A stretch of DNA of 64,000 bases from Panopea generosa (taxonomy: Eukaryota; Mollusca; Bivalvia; Adapedonta; Hiatellidae). This document shows positions 19,896 to 32,459 of the stretch, piece by piece. The DNA lies in assembly GCA_029582155.1 (NCBI GenBank), contig CM055899.1, positions 86,772,056-86,836,055 on the forward strand, read 5' to 3'. Made by a program: the position numbers and the translations under genes. The notes beneath the pieces were generated by a model that was not told the DNA's origin, made no database searches, and saw only the letters and a program-made list of their open reading frames with translations. Numbering within the stretch: position 1 is the first letter of the stretch; the number at the start of each line of letters is the position of its first letter.

Positions 19896-21600
19896 CTTCT
19901 CTACAAGAGTAGGCGTTTTATATTTTGTGTTTTAACAATTAATCTACTATGGCAAGGATAAATCCTTCTCTCTCAGAGAAGGGGTTTCATATTTAGTGTT
20001 TTGATCAATTAAGCTACTTTCAAATCTGATATGGTAAGGATTAATCCTTGTCTGCAAGTGTAGGGATTTATATTTTGTGTTTTAGCAATTAAGCTACTAT
20101 GGCAAGGATTAATCATTCTCTGCCAGAGAAGGGGTTTCATATTTTGCGTTTAATCAATATAGATACTTTCAAATCCGATATGGCGAGGATTATTCCTTCT
20201 CTGCCAAATAGGGGTTACATATTTTGTGTTTTATCAATTTAGATACTCCCAAATCTGATATGGCAAGAATTAATCTATGTCTGCCAGAGTAGGAATTTAT
20301 ATTTCGTTTTTTAACAATCAAGCTACTATGGCAAGGTTAACATCTCTCAGAGAAGGGTTTCATATTTTGTATTTCATCAAGTTAGATAATTCAAAGTCGG
20401 CAAGGATTAATCCTTGTCTGCCCGAGTACGGGTTGCATATTTTGTGTTTTAACAAGTTAGTTTCAAATCAACAAGGATTAATCCTTCTCTACATGAGTAG
20501 GGGTTTCATATTTTGTGTTTTAACAATTATTCTACTATGGCAAGGCTAAATCCTCTCTCTCAGAGAAGGGGTTTCATATTTGGTGTTTTATCAATTAAGC
20601 AACTTCCAAATCTGATATGGCAAGGATTAATCCTTGTCTGCAAGAGTAGGGGTTTTATATTTGTGTTAACAAGTAAGCTTCTATGGCAAGGATTAATCCT
20701 TCTCTCTCTCAGAGAAAGGGTTTCATATTTTGTGTTTTATCAATTTAGCTACTTTCAAATCTGATATGGCAAGGATTAATCCTTGTCTGCAAGAGTAGGG
20801 GTTTATATTTTGTGTTTTAATAATTAAGCTACTATGGCAAGGATTAATCCTTCTCTCCCAGAGAAGGGGTTGTATATTGCGTATTTCATCAAGTTAGATA
20901 ATTCAAAGTCTGCAAGGATTAATCCTTGTCTGTCAGAGTACGGGTTGCATGTTTTGTGTTTGATCAATTCAGTTTCAAATCGACAAGGATTAATCCTTCT
21001 CTACCAGAGAAGGGGTTTCATATTTTGTGTTTAATCAATTTAGATACTTCCAAAATTGGTATGACAAGGATTAACCCTTCTCTCCCAGAGAAGGGGTTGC
21101 ATATTTTGTATTTCATTAAGTTAGATTTTCAAAGCTTCTATGGCAATGATTAATCTTTATCTGTCAGAGAAGAGATTGCATATATTGTGTTTTGTCAATT
21201 GAGATACTTCCAAAATTGGTATGACAAGGATTAATCCTTCTCTCCGTGAGAAGGGGGTTGCATATTTTGTATTTCATCCAGTAAGATATTTCATTCAAAG
21301 TCGGCAAGGATTAATCCTTGTCTGCTAGAGAATGGGTTGCATATATTGTGTTTTATCAGTTGAGCTACTTCCAAAATTGTTATGGCAAGGATTAATCCTT
21401 CTCTGTCAGAGAAGGGGTTGCATATTTTGTGTTTTATTAATTAAGATACATCCAAATTTGATATGGCAAGGATTAATCCTTGTCCGCCAGAGAAGGGGTT
21501 GTATATATTGTGTTTTATCAATTAAGATACTTCCAAATCGCACATAGCAAGGATTAATCCTTCTCTGCCAGAATAGGGATTGCATATTTTAGATTCTATC
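19225..21600. repeat. Palindrome-centred satellite, right copy
   Basis: About 30 units of ~70 and ~81 bp containing GGCAAGGATTAATCCTT, CTGCCAGAGWAGGGGTTKCATATTTTGTG-like sequence and a variable AT-rich tail. Plus-strand frames reading ARINPSLPEKGLHILYFIKL-like repeats are translations of the satellite. Decayed half-units persist to 21760. Confidence 0.95.
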
Positions 21601-22080
21601 TTAATTTTAGTTTTAATTAGTCAATGTGTATATTTTGTAATAAATATTTATAACTGAAACTAGATGTTGTGTTGTTTTTTTACTAGTTTGCAGGTATCAT
21701 ATCTTGAAAAAAAAAGAGGATTTTTTTCACAAACATGTTTTGTGAGAGGATTAATCCTTGCGTATTTTCTAATTTAGGGGGGTCAGGACGCGAATTTAAG
21801 TTAAAGTAGATATATGAACCTCCCAAAAACGACACATCTGAACCACCCCTTTTACACAATATAGGTCCTAAAAGAGTACTTTATTGGCAAATCCCTATTT
21901 AAAATGTCTTCCATTCTATGTGTTATAGAATTTGAATAAAAATGTTGTGAGTTAAAAATAGTTCTTCTATTGTAATATTGTTGACTTTTTCTGGAAATTT
22001 AGTTTGTATATATGACAAGTTGTTTGTAACTTCATTCATGTAGTACTCTCTAAACACTCATCATACGTTATTGGTAATAA
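21601..22080. other. Spacer between two arrays
   Basis: AT-rich; one isolated GAGGATTAATCCTTGCG at about 21747 is a stray satellite remnant. Confidence 0.6.
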
Positions 22081-24010
22081 ACTTTACTGATTCTTTCAAT
22101 ATCCTAAATTCTCTATTTTTTCTCACACTAAACTCTCTATCATTATACGTACACTAAACTCTCTATTATTTTCCGTACACTAAACTCTATATCATTATCA
22201 CAACACTAAACTCTCTATCTTTTTCCGTACACTAAACTCTCTATTATTTTCCGTACACTAAACTCTATATCATTATCACAACACTAAACTCTCTATCTTT
22301 TTCCGTACACTAAACTCTCTATTATTATCACCGCACTGAACTCTCTATCATTGTCCGTACCCTAAACTCTCTATTAGTATCACCACACTTATCTCTATAT
22401 CGTCTTCCGTACACTAAATTCGCTGTTATTACCACAACACTAAACTCTATATACTTTTCCGTACACTAAACTTTTTATTAGCATCACCGCACTAAACTCT
22501 CGATCATTTTCTGGACACTAAACTGTCTATTTGTATCACTACACTGAACTATCATTTTCCGTACACTGAACTCTCTATTTTTATTAACACGCTGAACTCG
22601 CTATCATTGTCCGTACACTAAACTCTCTATTAGTATCACCACACTAAAATCTCTATAATTTTCCATACATTAAACTCTTTATTATTATCTCTACACTGAA
22701 CACTCTATCATTTTCCGTACGCTTAACTCTCTTTTATTATCACCACACTAAACTTTCTATCATTTTCCGTACACTAAACTCTCTATTATTATCACCACAC
22801 TAAACTCTCTATAATTTTCCGTACACTGAACTCTCTATTTTTATTACCACGCTGAACTCGCTATCATTGTCCGTACACTAAACTCTCTATTAGTATCACC
22901 ACACTAAACTCTCTATCATTTCCCATACATTAAACTCTTTATTATTATCTCTACACTGAACACTCTATCATTTTCCGTACGCTAAACTCTCTTTTATTAT
23001 CACCACACTAAACTCTCTATCATTTTCCTTACACTAAACTCTCTATTATTATCACCACACTAAACTCTCTATCATTTTCCGTACACTAAACTCTCTATTA
23101 GCATCACCACACTAAACTCTCTATATTTTTTAGTACACTAAACTCTCTGTTATTATCACTTGATGAACTATCTATCATTGTCCGTACATTAAACTCTCTA
23201 TTTGTATCACCACACTAAACTCTATATCGTCTTCCGTACACTAAATTCTCTGTTATTACCACAACACTAAACTCTATATAAGTTTCCTTACACTAAACTT
23301 TTTATTATTGTTACAACACTAAACTCTCATTAGCATCACCGCACTAATCTTTCGATCATTTTCTGGACACTAAACTGTATATTAGTATCACTACACAGAA
23401 CTATCATTTTTCGTACACTGAACTCTCTATTATTATTAACACACTGAACTCGCTATCATTGTTAACCACTAAACTCTTTATTATCATCACCACACTAAAC
23501 TCTCTATCATTTTCCGTACATAAAACTCTTTATTATTATCTCCACACTAAACACTCTATCATTTTCCGTACACTAAACTCTCTTTTATTATCACCACACT
23601 TAACTCTCTATCATTTCCCGTACACTAAACTCTCTATTGGCATAACCACGCTAAACTCTCTATTATTATCACAATACTGAACTTTCTATCATTTTCCGTA
23701 CACTAAACTGTCTATTAGTATCACCACAATAAAGTCTCTATCATTTTCCGTACACTAAACTGTCTATTATTTTCACCACACTAAACTCTCTATTAGTATT
23801 ACAACACTAAACTCTCTATCATTTTCCGTACACGAAACTTTATTATTTTCACAAAACCGAACTCTATCTCATTTTCCGTACACTACACTATAATATACTA
23901 CATATTTGTATTATATTTTCCCACACTTAACCTCTACCATTTTCTGTATACTATACATTCTTTTATTTTCATTTCACTATTCTCTATTATTTTCCGTAAA
24001 ATAAACTTTC
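22080..24010. repeat. 26-bp minisatellite with a 52-bp alternating unit
   Basis: Units alternate CACTAAACTCTCTAT + CATTTTCCGTA and CACTAAACTCTCTAT + TATTATCACCA, giving a 52-bp higher-order unit. Segments around 22590-22720 and 22850-22990 share the same ordered variants, pointing to block duplication inside the array. The frame at 23459-23680 is a repeat translation. Confidence 0.95.
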
Positions 24011-24583
24011 GTTTCATGTTATATATATATAGTTTCACATCAATTAAATAATAAAACAAATTAATTCTTAGAATTAAGGGTACTCGTATTTCCGACTTTT
24101 ACACCAAACATATAGCGTTCTATTCCCTGAAATCTGCATAGAACAATTTTCCGGGAATACTTAATTTTCTTAGAAAGTATTAACACCAATTCACAAAGCA
24201 TTGTTTATATAGACCAAAATATACACATATTTACATACATACATGCAGATATATGTAAAATATATAGTTCATGTGACAAAACACGAAATCAAAAATTAAA
24301 AACACTACTGAGTAGTGATACTGTAGTGGTTAACAGTTTTGTTCGATGTCGTTTTAAATACTGTATTTATGGCGGTAGTTTACATTTATACTCTTGAACG
24401 TGTCATTTAATTTTGCCAAACATAATATACACATTAAGGTAAGGGGTTTAACTCAAACTTTGCATAATCATGGTTATATAGCATGTCAAAAAGTATAACG
24501 AATATTTTATTTCCATAATTTGTACCGGTTTACCAATGTTCAGGCAGTTATTAGAGCTTTTTCCATCATTTATATTCCATTTT
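24011..24583. other. Intergenic, nothing recognised
   Basis: AT-rich spacer 3' of the aldo-keto reductase gene. Confidence 0.4.
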
Positions 24584-24785
24584 CAGTCGCCGTGATGATA
24601 AATGATATACGACATTGCGTCTTATTGCCGTTCTTCTCTCATTGTTGATTTAGGTGGAACAGTATTCAAGCACTTGCGGATATGGGTAAGATTGAGTATC
24701 GGTTAACCTACCGAGATCATAAGAATGATTGGTCAGGATAACTGTTGTCTATTAGCCATCGGTGGCATAAAATGACGTCAAAATC
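24584..24785 (+). repeat. tRNA-derived SINE, copy 3 (headless)
   Basis: Shares with copy 2 the words CCGTGATGAT, GATATACGACATTG, CACTTGCGGA, GGTTAACCTACC and AGCCATCGGTGGCATAAAA, in order, but lacks the tRNA head. Confidence 0.75.
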
Positions 24786-24946
24786 AAACAAAACAAAAAA
24801 AACAAAAATATAACACTATCACCAGTTAATACACAAATGTTTATTTATACATTTTATCAATAACACCGTGCCCCTTTCTAATCCATCATGTAACTTTATC
24901 GTTTAATCTGTCCCATTGCAAATAATTGAGTGTTTCGTAAATGCGC

Positions 24947-25057
24947 TTATTTTACGTATGTTTTATTGAATTTGTTTTGTCTGTTATAGTTGTATTTCAC
25001 AATCCAGTCATGCGGGTAGTCAACAGAAACATTCCCAGCGTCGTTCGACTGGTCAAT
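24947..25057 (-). CDS. Aldo-keto reductase exon 8 (terminal)
   Basis: 36 codons and TAA. IDQSNDAGNVSVDYPHDWIV then KYNYNRQNK matches the family's C-terminal pattern, a short Asp/Ser-rich linker followed by DYP(Y/H) and a basic tail. Acceptor CCATCCAG. Weaker than the other exons because the segment is short and variable. Confidence 0.68.
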   Translation of the reverse strand: MDQSNDAGNVSVDYPHDWIVKYNYNRQNKFNKTYVK

Positions 25058-25379
25058 CTGGATGGATTAAAATAATACAGATTAAGCTAGATGTGTCCGT
25101 TAGGATCTACGTAGCACTTTTTAATATTCGCCATATTATATATTTTCAACAAAGTATATCCAACACGGACAATTAGTTTACTTTACGTATATACATGGAA
25201 TATTCATGAGTGCAAGATAAATCCTAACACACATTATAAAGATTTAGATAAACTAGTTTATGCCTACATCAGTTAAACGTTCACTGCAATACAGTATGAG
25301 CTTTGGATAAAAGACGAATATTTCATATATAATAATAATTGATTAAACAATTATATCATTTTAACTCATACGTATATTG

Positions 25380-25419
<40 letters not shown>

Positions 25420-26287
25420 ATATATTTATAGACACATATGTAAATCATTTATGCACATACGCATGTATATCATTTATAGACACAGTTATACTATATATAT
25501 ATTCAAACACACACACGTATATAGAATGTGGGCATACAAACAAGTATATATGATTCATATCATATAAATGCATGTCTGCTTGTCTCGACGATGATTAACG
25601 TAATTTAATCATATCGAAAGTTTTGTTAGAATCTAGTAATATCAAAATATCGAGAATTTAACAAAGATATAGAGAATATTAACAATTTTATTCATACTTA
25701 ATCTGTAATTATAATTTTGAGCGGATTGACCAGAGGCCGGTTATATATAAATTCTCAAGCTGAGATTTTCCTCGACTAAAATATTTCATTTTTCTTTATA
25801 AAAACTTGAACTCATTGTATATTTAACGGCCATAAACAATTGAAGTCATAAAACAGCGTTACTCATTGATAAAGGATAATATTCAAGATGGTCAATTTAT
25901 ATGAAGTTATATCATTTCCATCATTTGAATTGAACAAAATCTCAAGGTGAGATGTTTAGTGAAACTAGGGTCTGATACTAGTATGTTAAAATCATACAAA
26001 AGCAACTATAGGCATATTTAAAAAAAAAACGAAAAGTTAGTTAGAATGATAGAAAATGTTTGCCACATCTTAATTTGGTCGAATATTTGAGAAATATTGA
26101 AATGTGACGTTTATAGTGGTGAACGGGGCGTAGCACAAGGAATCGAGCGATAAACTGTTAAACATTACAGCAGAAAGGAAACATGCCTTTAATATATCAC
26201 TATTTTCAATTTTTTTTTCAATCTGTAATTCTTGTTAAAACTGAAATCTTTCCGACCGATTTAATATATTTCATTAGTTACGTATAC
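25058..26287 (-). other. AKR intron 7, with (CA)n microsatellite
   Basis: Contains an uninterrupted CA run at 25381-25417 flanked by other CACA/TATA-rich sequence to 25530. No other feature seen. Confidence 0.7.
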
Positions 26288-26427
26288 CTCCTCTGCTGTC
26301 ATCTCCCAACCAGAAGCCGCTCCCATGTTCTCTTCCAACTGTTTTACTGTCGTTGCCCCGACAATTACCGAAGCTACGATGTCTTTTTGCAGCAGCCAGC
26401 GTAGTGACACTTGGGTAATTGATTTGC
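26288..26427 (-). CDS. Aldo-keto reductase exon 7
   Basis: 140 nt, phase 1 in, phase 0 out. Encodes KSITQVSLRWLLQKDIVASV and IVGATTVKQLEENMGAASGW with EMTAEE, the NADP-binding C-terminal lobe. Acceptor CACGCAG, donor GTATACG. Confidence 0.93.
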
Positions 26428-27084
26428 CTGCGTGAAATAACACAAAGTATATATGAAATAAAATGTATCTGAAATGCGATTTCTCAAGTTCAAAACATTT
26501 TAATTGGTAATTATGCATATTGAATCACGTGACTGCGCGGGATTCGCTAAACAGCGCCAGGACTTCGAGCATTTTTGTATAAGTTGTAAGAACTTGTTTC
26601 GCAATCGAAGTTACATAAAGAAGTTTAGACTAAAGAATTAATCCAAAAATTATAAAAGTTTATGTAAATGAAAGAGAAGTTTTCGAGAGTTTGAGTTGAG
26701 GAAAACTTCAAGTTGAGATGTTTAGTAAAAGCAGGACTAGCGCTGTAGTAAGCTTAGCTGTAATTAACTATGCAGGTAATTGAGTTTGTTTCATAGTAAC
26801 AGTAAATTTCCACCGACTCCTATTGTAATTACTCATCATTCAGTCACGCGATGCACAACTCAAATCCAACAATTATATATTATGCACTCGTGTACGTTTA
26901 TAGATTTAATACGTTTAATTAACCATTACCAATATTTTTTCCTGAACATGATAATGGTTTGAAAACGGCGTTTAACCATATATGACAACACATGTCGAAA
27001 CATCGTCTTATAAATGAATAAAAAAAAAATAAAATGTTTCATTATTCACAACTATATTCAGTAAAGAGTCATCAATGGTCTGAC
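26428..27084 (-). other. AKR intron 6
   Basis: AT-rich, no repeats or nested genes recognised. CTCAAG/AGATGTTTAGT words recur near 25945 (intron 7) and 26710, perhaps an old duplication. Confidence 0.5.
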
Positions 27085-27277
27085 CGTGTTTGTTGGCGAT
27101 TTTCCTGAGTAAGTCGTTTAATTTCCAGAAGGTTAGGGTTCATCTTTGGCATATTTACTCAAGAAGTATTCACTGGCACCAGGGATTATAGAGTTTTCGT
27201 CTGAGTTAATGTGACCAACCCTGCTGCCCGTTATAGAAGGAACATCACCACGCCTGTGTCTTCCAGTCAGGAGACCC
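27085..27277 (-). pseudogene. Aldo-keto reductase exon 6 (frameshifted)
   Basis: Begins by completing KGG, then LLTGRHRRGDVPSITGSRVG and EYFLSKYAKDEP in one frame, then a stop (CCC-TAA at about 27135). The last part, FWKLNDLLRKIANKHG, is in another frame and joins exon 7 correctly (G-KSITQVSLRW). Exon length contradicts the intron phases by one base, which independently confirms an indel near 27132-27140. Donor is the weak GTCAGA. Confidence 0.8.
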
Positions 27278-28383
27278 CTGTGTGAATGATAAAATACATG
27301 TAGCTGATGGGATATAATCCAATGCGTTTATCTTGTATAATAAAGGCTACTTGTATACATGTTCATAAACACGAACAAACTTTAAATTTGTGAATTGATT
27401 GTATAAAATTGGATATTTGGTTGGACTATCAAATGTTAACTTGACATAGATACCATTTTTATTCCTGGCACTTCATTTCGTGCCTAAATGTCCCAGAGTT
27501 TAGATAATTTCGTAATCAAACATAAAGGAGATTAAATTACTAATTTTTCATAGTTAACTGGTTGGTTATCATTGTGAACTATATTTTATTATGTGTAAAA
27601 GGCAAATCCAGTGTTGTTCAATGTAGAAACGGTAGATATAAATTATACAGGTAAAATATCTTGAATACCCAAAACATCTTTTTGGCAGGGGATCACTACT
27701 ACAATCCACCAATCATGTGTTAGACACTTCATCACAAACCCGCCCACTCTATTACCAAGTTTCGTGTTGATATTACTAAATAAGTAAAAGAGAAATATTT
27801 CTTACAACGATTATGACGATTATCAGTCGTTACACATTTCTTTTTAGAGTTTTAGTTCAAAAAAATTTCCACAAGAAACGGATCTGATTTAAAGGATCTA
27901 CGACAAAAATATAAAACACATTTACTTGTGCACACAATCATGCTTAAATACACGTATACATGGTGTGTATACGGTGCAGAATTAAATATATATTGAACGA
28001 AACAGCACACCCGCCACTTCTGTTTTTTTCCAATATCTTCATTAAACTGTCGAGTATGCTATTAGAGAATAAACATGAGAAGACAAGTAGCCATTGTTTT
28101 TACATAAATGTTCTATCTTACACAAGTCCGATATTAAAATACCTTGCTTTGACATTTCTTGAAAAAATACATGAAATGTCAGGTACATAAGTTGTCAGGC
28201 AGTAGGTTTCACTTAGTTGTCCCGTTCAGTATACATAACACCATACAAACGTGATATTACACGTAGATATTCTCCATAATTTTGCTGAAGCTAAAACAAA
28301 TCGCTTCTCAAACGTATTAATAATATGCATTGTATGTAACATATTGATAAAAAGTACAAATAAGAATATAATAAATAGTTTAC
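27278..28383 (-). other. AKR intron 5
   Basis: About 1.1 kb, AT-rich, no features recognised. Confidence 0.5.
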
Positions 28384-28481
28384 CCCTTCAGCGGACTCCA
28401 TGTCAACACTCCAATACGCTCATTCCTGCAAACTCTGAACTCTTCCAATTCTGACTTTCTAGCCAGTAAATTGTATTGTTG
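28384..28481 (-). CDS. Aldo-keto reductase exon 5
   Basis: 98 nt, phase 0 in, phase 2 out. Encodes QQYNLLARKSELEEFRVC then RNERIGVLTWSPLKG, the SLQ-QYxLL and PWSPLKGG region of YajO-like reductases (here TWSPLKG). Acceptor GTTTTTTAG, donor GTAAAC. Confidence 0.9.
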
Positions 28482-28969
28482 CTAAAAAACGTCACAAAAT
28501 ATGATAGACAAGTAAGTCCTAAGTTTAAATAAGCGTTTTTTAAACATTCAGCGTTTCGCACTCTTTTTTCTATATAGGTAAGAAAGTTCACCACCATTCC
28601 TTTAATATATAACCAATTTGAACAGAGAGAATGCGAAATAATATGTTTTCAGTTTATAGTATTTATATTTAATCTCGTTTGATAGTTAAATAAAGTAAAG
28701 TCATACTTTGTTTTAAGTAAACTCATAACAAAATATGCGAAATTCATTTTTAAGGCTAATCAAACAAACAACTATATAGTAAGGTAACCCATTTCAAACA
28801 CGCATCGCTTATTCCTTTTTTTTCCGTTCAAGTGTAAGACCTCTCACTAGAAAATATCCAATGGCATTTAAAACACTGCTAAACATAAACGTTCAACATA
28901 GAAGTAGATACATATGTATGCCACTGCATACCAGATCTCCGAAACATAGCATGCTGTCACAACACTATG

Positions 28970-29179
28970 AGCAAATAAATTGTGCGCACAATTGACATGT
29001 ATTTATTATGGGTTTAAAGCAAATGAATACATATACGTGTAATGTTCAGTCAAGGGTACAGAGCACGAGCCAACTCGTGCGATACAATGGGTATATAAGT
29101 GATACAAGTGTAGGCCCACTCCATTCGAGGTCATTGCGTTTGCCGAATAGTTACGTTGTTTACACATATTTTCATAAGA
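28970..29179 (+). repeat. Left member of an intronic inverted-repeat pair
   Basis: Matches 31551-31780 in reverse complement over about 210 bp, including ATTTATTATGGGTTTAAA, GAATACATATACGTGTAATG, CCACTCCATTCGAGGTC and TAGTTACGTTGTTTACA. The open frame 29008-29259 lies in it and has no family match. Confidence 0.85.
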
Positions 29180-31518
29180 TTGGCTATGGAAATTTAATCG
29201 ATGACCGCGATATTGTGTTATACGTCGGAACTACGATTAAAACTTTTAAAATGTATTAAATATATGAATTAAATTGATTTAAAATGGAGATTTTGTTTAA
29301 TATCAATAGCTACGGAGAACAACAGAACTGTTGTAATTTATTCATGTTATTAGAAAAGTGATTCATGAAGTTATAACCTAAAATGCCACAAGTTCATCGC
29401 CTGGATCAATAGATAGGACAGCGTTAAAAAACACCAGTTCAGGAGCCGGACACTAATGCTGGATGGAGAGTAAGCATAAGCCGGCTGTCCATTGTCTGGA
29501 GCCGCACATAAGCCCCATTGCTTGGACGAGCGGTGATATATTACGATGAGAGCACCAGCTCTAAGGTTAAGTATGAGACAACTGATACAGTCAGATACTT
29601 TCTAAGATAAGTATATTATTTTATTATCATATGGTTTAAGTTACATAAAACTTAAATTAGGCCAGTGTAAAATTATAAAAACATGGTATGTTATAAAAAT
29701 TATACAAATATACAGAGTCTAAGACTGAATATAAGATGTAAGAGATAAACATACGAAGTAGTTTATTTCAATATCTACTGCATGTAACAGTGTAAAACTA
29801 GTTTCGGATATTTTTATTAGTAAGGTTAGTACAAATGGCAGAAAAAGCGTCGTAGCTTGATAAATTTAAAAGTGCAGGTCTATATATATATGTAAATTGC
29901 CATTGGCACATAATCATGAGTTGTGTGGGTACTTTATATAATTATGTAAAACATACCAGTTACAAAAGATTGTTTGCAATCTCAATTATTTCAGATTGTT
30001 TTTTTATTTTTCTTGGGAAAAGTGTAGGCCTGGGCCTACTTGTAACAACGCCGGTGGGAAATTTGGATTATAAAAGTTTATTTTTGCATTATAGAGTGCA
30101 TGTTTTTTCAGATTAAATAATATGAATAAAATATTTATTAAACAATCCTAAAATAATAAGGAACGAAACAATAATCTATGCGGTATGTTAATTTGATACA
30201 GTGTAGTTTAAACGTTCAGGTAAAAAGTTTGTAACTTTTCTGGGACTTTTGGGGAAAACACTACACAGAATAATTTATAATTGGATAAAACAGGCATGAG
30301 ATGGTGGTATTAAATGTAAGTTATATATTGTAAGGACAGTTTCAAAGGGGACTCACCCATTAACAAGTCCATGGATCTTCCCATGCATCGTGATTCATTA
30401 AAGTTATACATGTATTACACATATATAATATCAGGAAAGTTTCTCTGCATCGATGTGCTCTGATTTATTATATCATTTGCCATAATAGCATGGATATGTT
30501 TATATTATTGATAAGATGGTTTCATATATGGATGAATGATATGTTACTTACTATAGTGTTATCGTGTTACACATTAGTTTTGTATCTTAAACTTAACACT
30601 CAACCCAGAGATGTTTCAACAGACAAGGTACGAATGTATTACTGTTATGACTCTTATTGCTTATGGGTTTGTTAAATGACAAATATCTCGTGTCTACCAA
30701 TATAAACCGTGATTTTTTAAAGATTTTTCCTAGTATACGATTTACGGTTAATTGTCATACAACCCTGCTTCGGTTATTTATAGATAATAAGCTATAGGTT
30801 GTTTACCTTATGTTAAAGGCTCCTTTAGTCCTTTTTTGTTTACTTTAGAACGGTAGTAAACATGTTATTGACCGATACATGTAAGACAGGTGTATAGGTA
30901 CGCTTTATCATTTATCAACTAACTTTAAATGCATTATATTTATGAACATACTAAGGCAAAAAGCAACCTTCCTTTTAGATAATACTTGGCTGGTTTACAT
31001 ATTAAATCAAAATTTCCCTTGTTCGACTTGTGCGGTGAGGTCTAATAGTTTTATTTTCTAATTCGCTTTGCGTTTCATTTATCATTTATTTAACAAATCA
31101 TTTATTTTCTTTACAAAGCAATCTGAGGGATTTTAAGAGAACAATACATTGTATAGGAATTGTCACTTGCATTGCCGTTATAATATTTTTCACAATAAAG
31201 ATGCACAAAACGATCTATCAAACATCCTGTCATAAAAGGAGAATTTGCAACAGCTGATAGCATGGAGGTTTTATTTGCATGAAGCACCCTTATCTTGCAA
31301 TGGCTATCTGTCAATAAACAAACTCTAAGTAAGTACAACCTTATACAAGATATAATGTCCAACATCTGACAGGAAGTGTATACCAACTTTCAAAAATAGT
31401 TACTTCATAACACGATAACGACTTCATGTAGTTATATATACAGTTTTAAATACGACAAAACACCATTTTTTCTTTTTTATACTTTACTTTGACCTCTTTT
31501 GGGTGGGGTTGTGTGTGT

Positions 31519-31550
<32 letters not shown>
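29180..31550. other. Sequence enclosed by the intronic inverted repeats
   Basis: 2.4 kb of AT-rich DNA within AKR intron 4. No transposase or other coding region recognised; small open frames are unsupported. The pair may be termini of a non-autonomous element or two opposed copies of one repeat. Confidence 0.45.
31509..31549 (+). repeat. (GT)n-(G)n microsatellite
   Basis: GT run at 31509-31533 followed by about 17 G, right at the inner edge of the right inverted repeat. The Gly-rich frame at 31503 is its translation. Confidence 0.95.
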
Positions 31551-31780
31551 TCTTATGAAAATATATGTAAACAACGTAACTATTTGATAAGCGTAAGGAC
31601 CTCGAATGGAGTGGGACTACACTTGCATCACATATATAGCCACTGTAGTGCACAAGTTGGCTCGCGCTCTATACCCTTGACTGAACATTACACGTATATG
31701 TATTCATTTGTTTTAAACCCATAATAAATACATGGAATGTGTGCATAGATGTAAAGTACAATAAACGATAAATTTGCTTT
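31551..31780 (-). repeat. Right member of the intronic inverted-repeat pair
   Basis: Reverse complement of 28970-29179 with scattered substitutions; similarity stops abruptly at the poly-G tract. Confidence 0.85.
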
Positions 31781-31965
31781 CCACCACATCCGTACACTTT
31801 ATGTTATTTTAATTTAAATATTATCTTTTCAAAGTTTGCATTCTATTGATATTAAAAGCAAAAGTACCTGTTTGACTCTAATAAGTTTCATTTAGAGTTG
31901 TTATTATAAATTTAGATTTAAAATATATAATGCTGTTGTTATTGTCGTCTTTGTTGTATGGTGTT

Positions 31966-32249
31966 AAGAGCCTTTCAGCCATTTTGCGACGATATCACTT
32001 GAGACAGCATTATAAGCGCTGCTTCACTGGAGTACCATGAAGCAGACAAACGTAATGATACTACACCCAGTGATATTGTACTGACACCGGTCGACCATAC
32101 CGAGAACTATTCTCTAAATATTAAGCGACAAGCGATGAAGGTTCTGGTATCATTTCTCAAGTTTTTTGGTATGACCTGGTCGAGGATCAAAACCACGACC
32201 TTCCGCATGCGAGGCGAATGCGCTATCAATAGACAACCACTGTGGTGGA
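31966..32249 (-). repeat. tRNA-derived SINE, second family
   Basis: On the minus strand the head reads AGTGGTTGTCTATTGATAGC (A box), TTCGCCTCGCATGCGGAAGG (anticodon region) and GGTCGTGGTTTTGATCC (B box). The body includes GTACTCCAGTGAAGCAGCGC and CTGTCTCAAGTGATATCGTC, a SINE body type I associate with bivalves. It sits antisense/sense neutral inside AKR intron 4. Confidence 0.78.
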
Positions 32250-32459
32250 ATATATTCTATAAAAGTAGCGAACGGTTGTAATTGCGTTATTATATATGCA
32301 TATTATATGCTATAACATATGCATGATAAGCTGTTATTTTCCGGTTAAAGAAGACATTTACCTCATAGAGTCATGACCATCGTTCTGAATATTAAAGGAA
32401 CATACTTTTTTCACAAATTTGCACTAAACCCTATTTCATCAATATGATTCAAATCTGAT

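Noticed and set aside
19734-21547. Plus-strand frames reading ARINPSLPEKGLHILYFIKL-like repeats
   Set aside because: Translations of the AAGGATTAATCCTT satellite; frames change with unit length and there is no start context or family match.
22080-24010. CRISPR-like array (regular repeats with variable spacers)
   Set aside because: The 'spacers' are two alternating types, the genome is eukaryotic, and no cas-like gene is present; it is a minisatellite.
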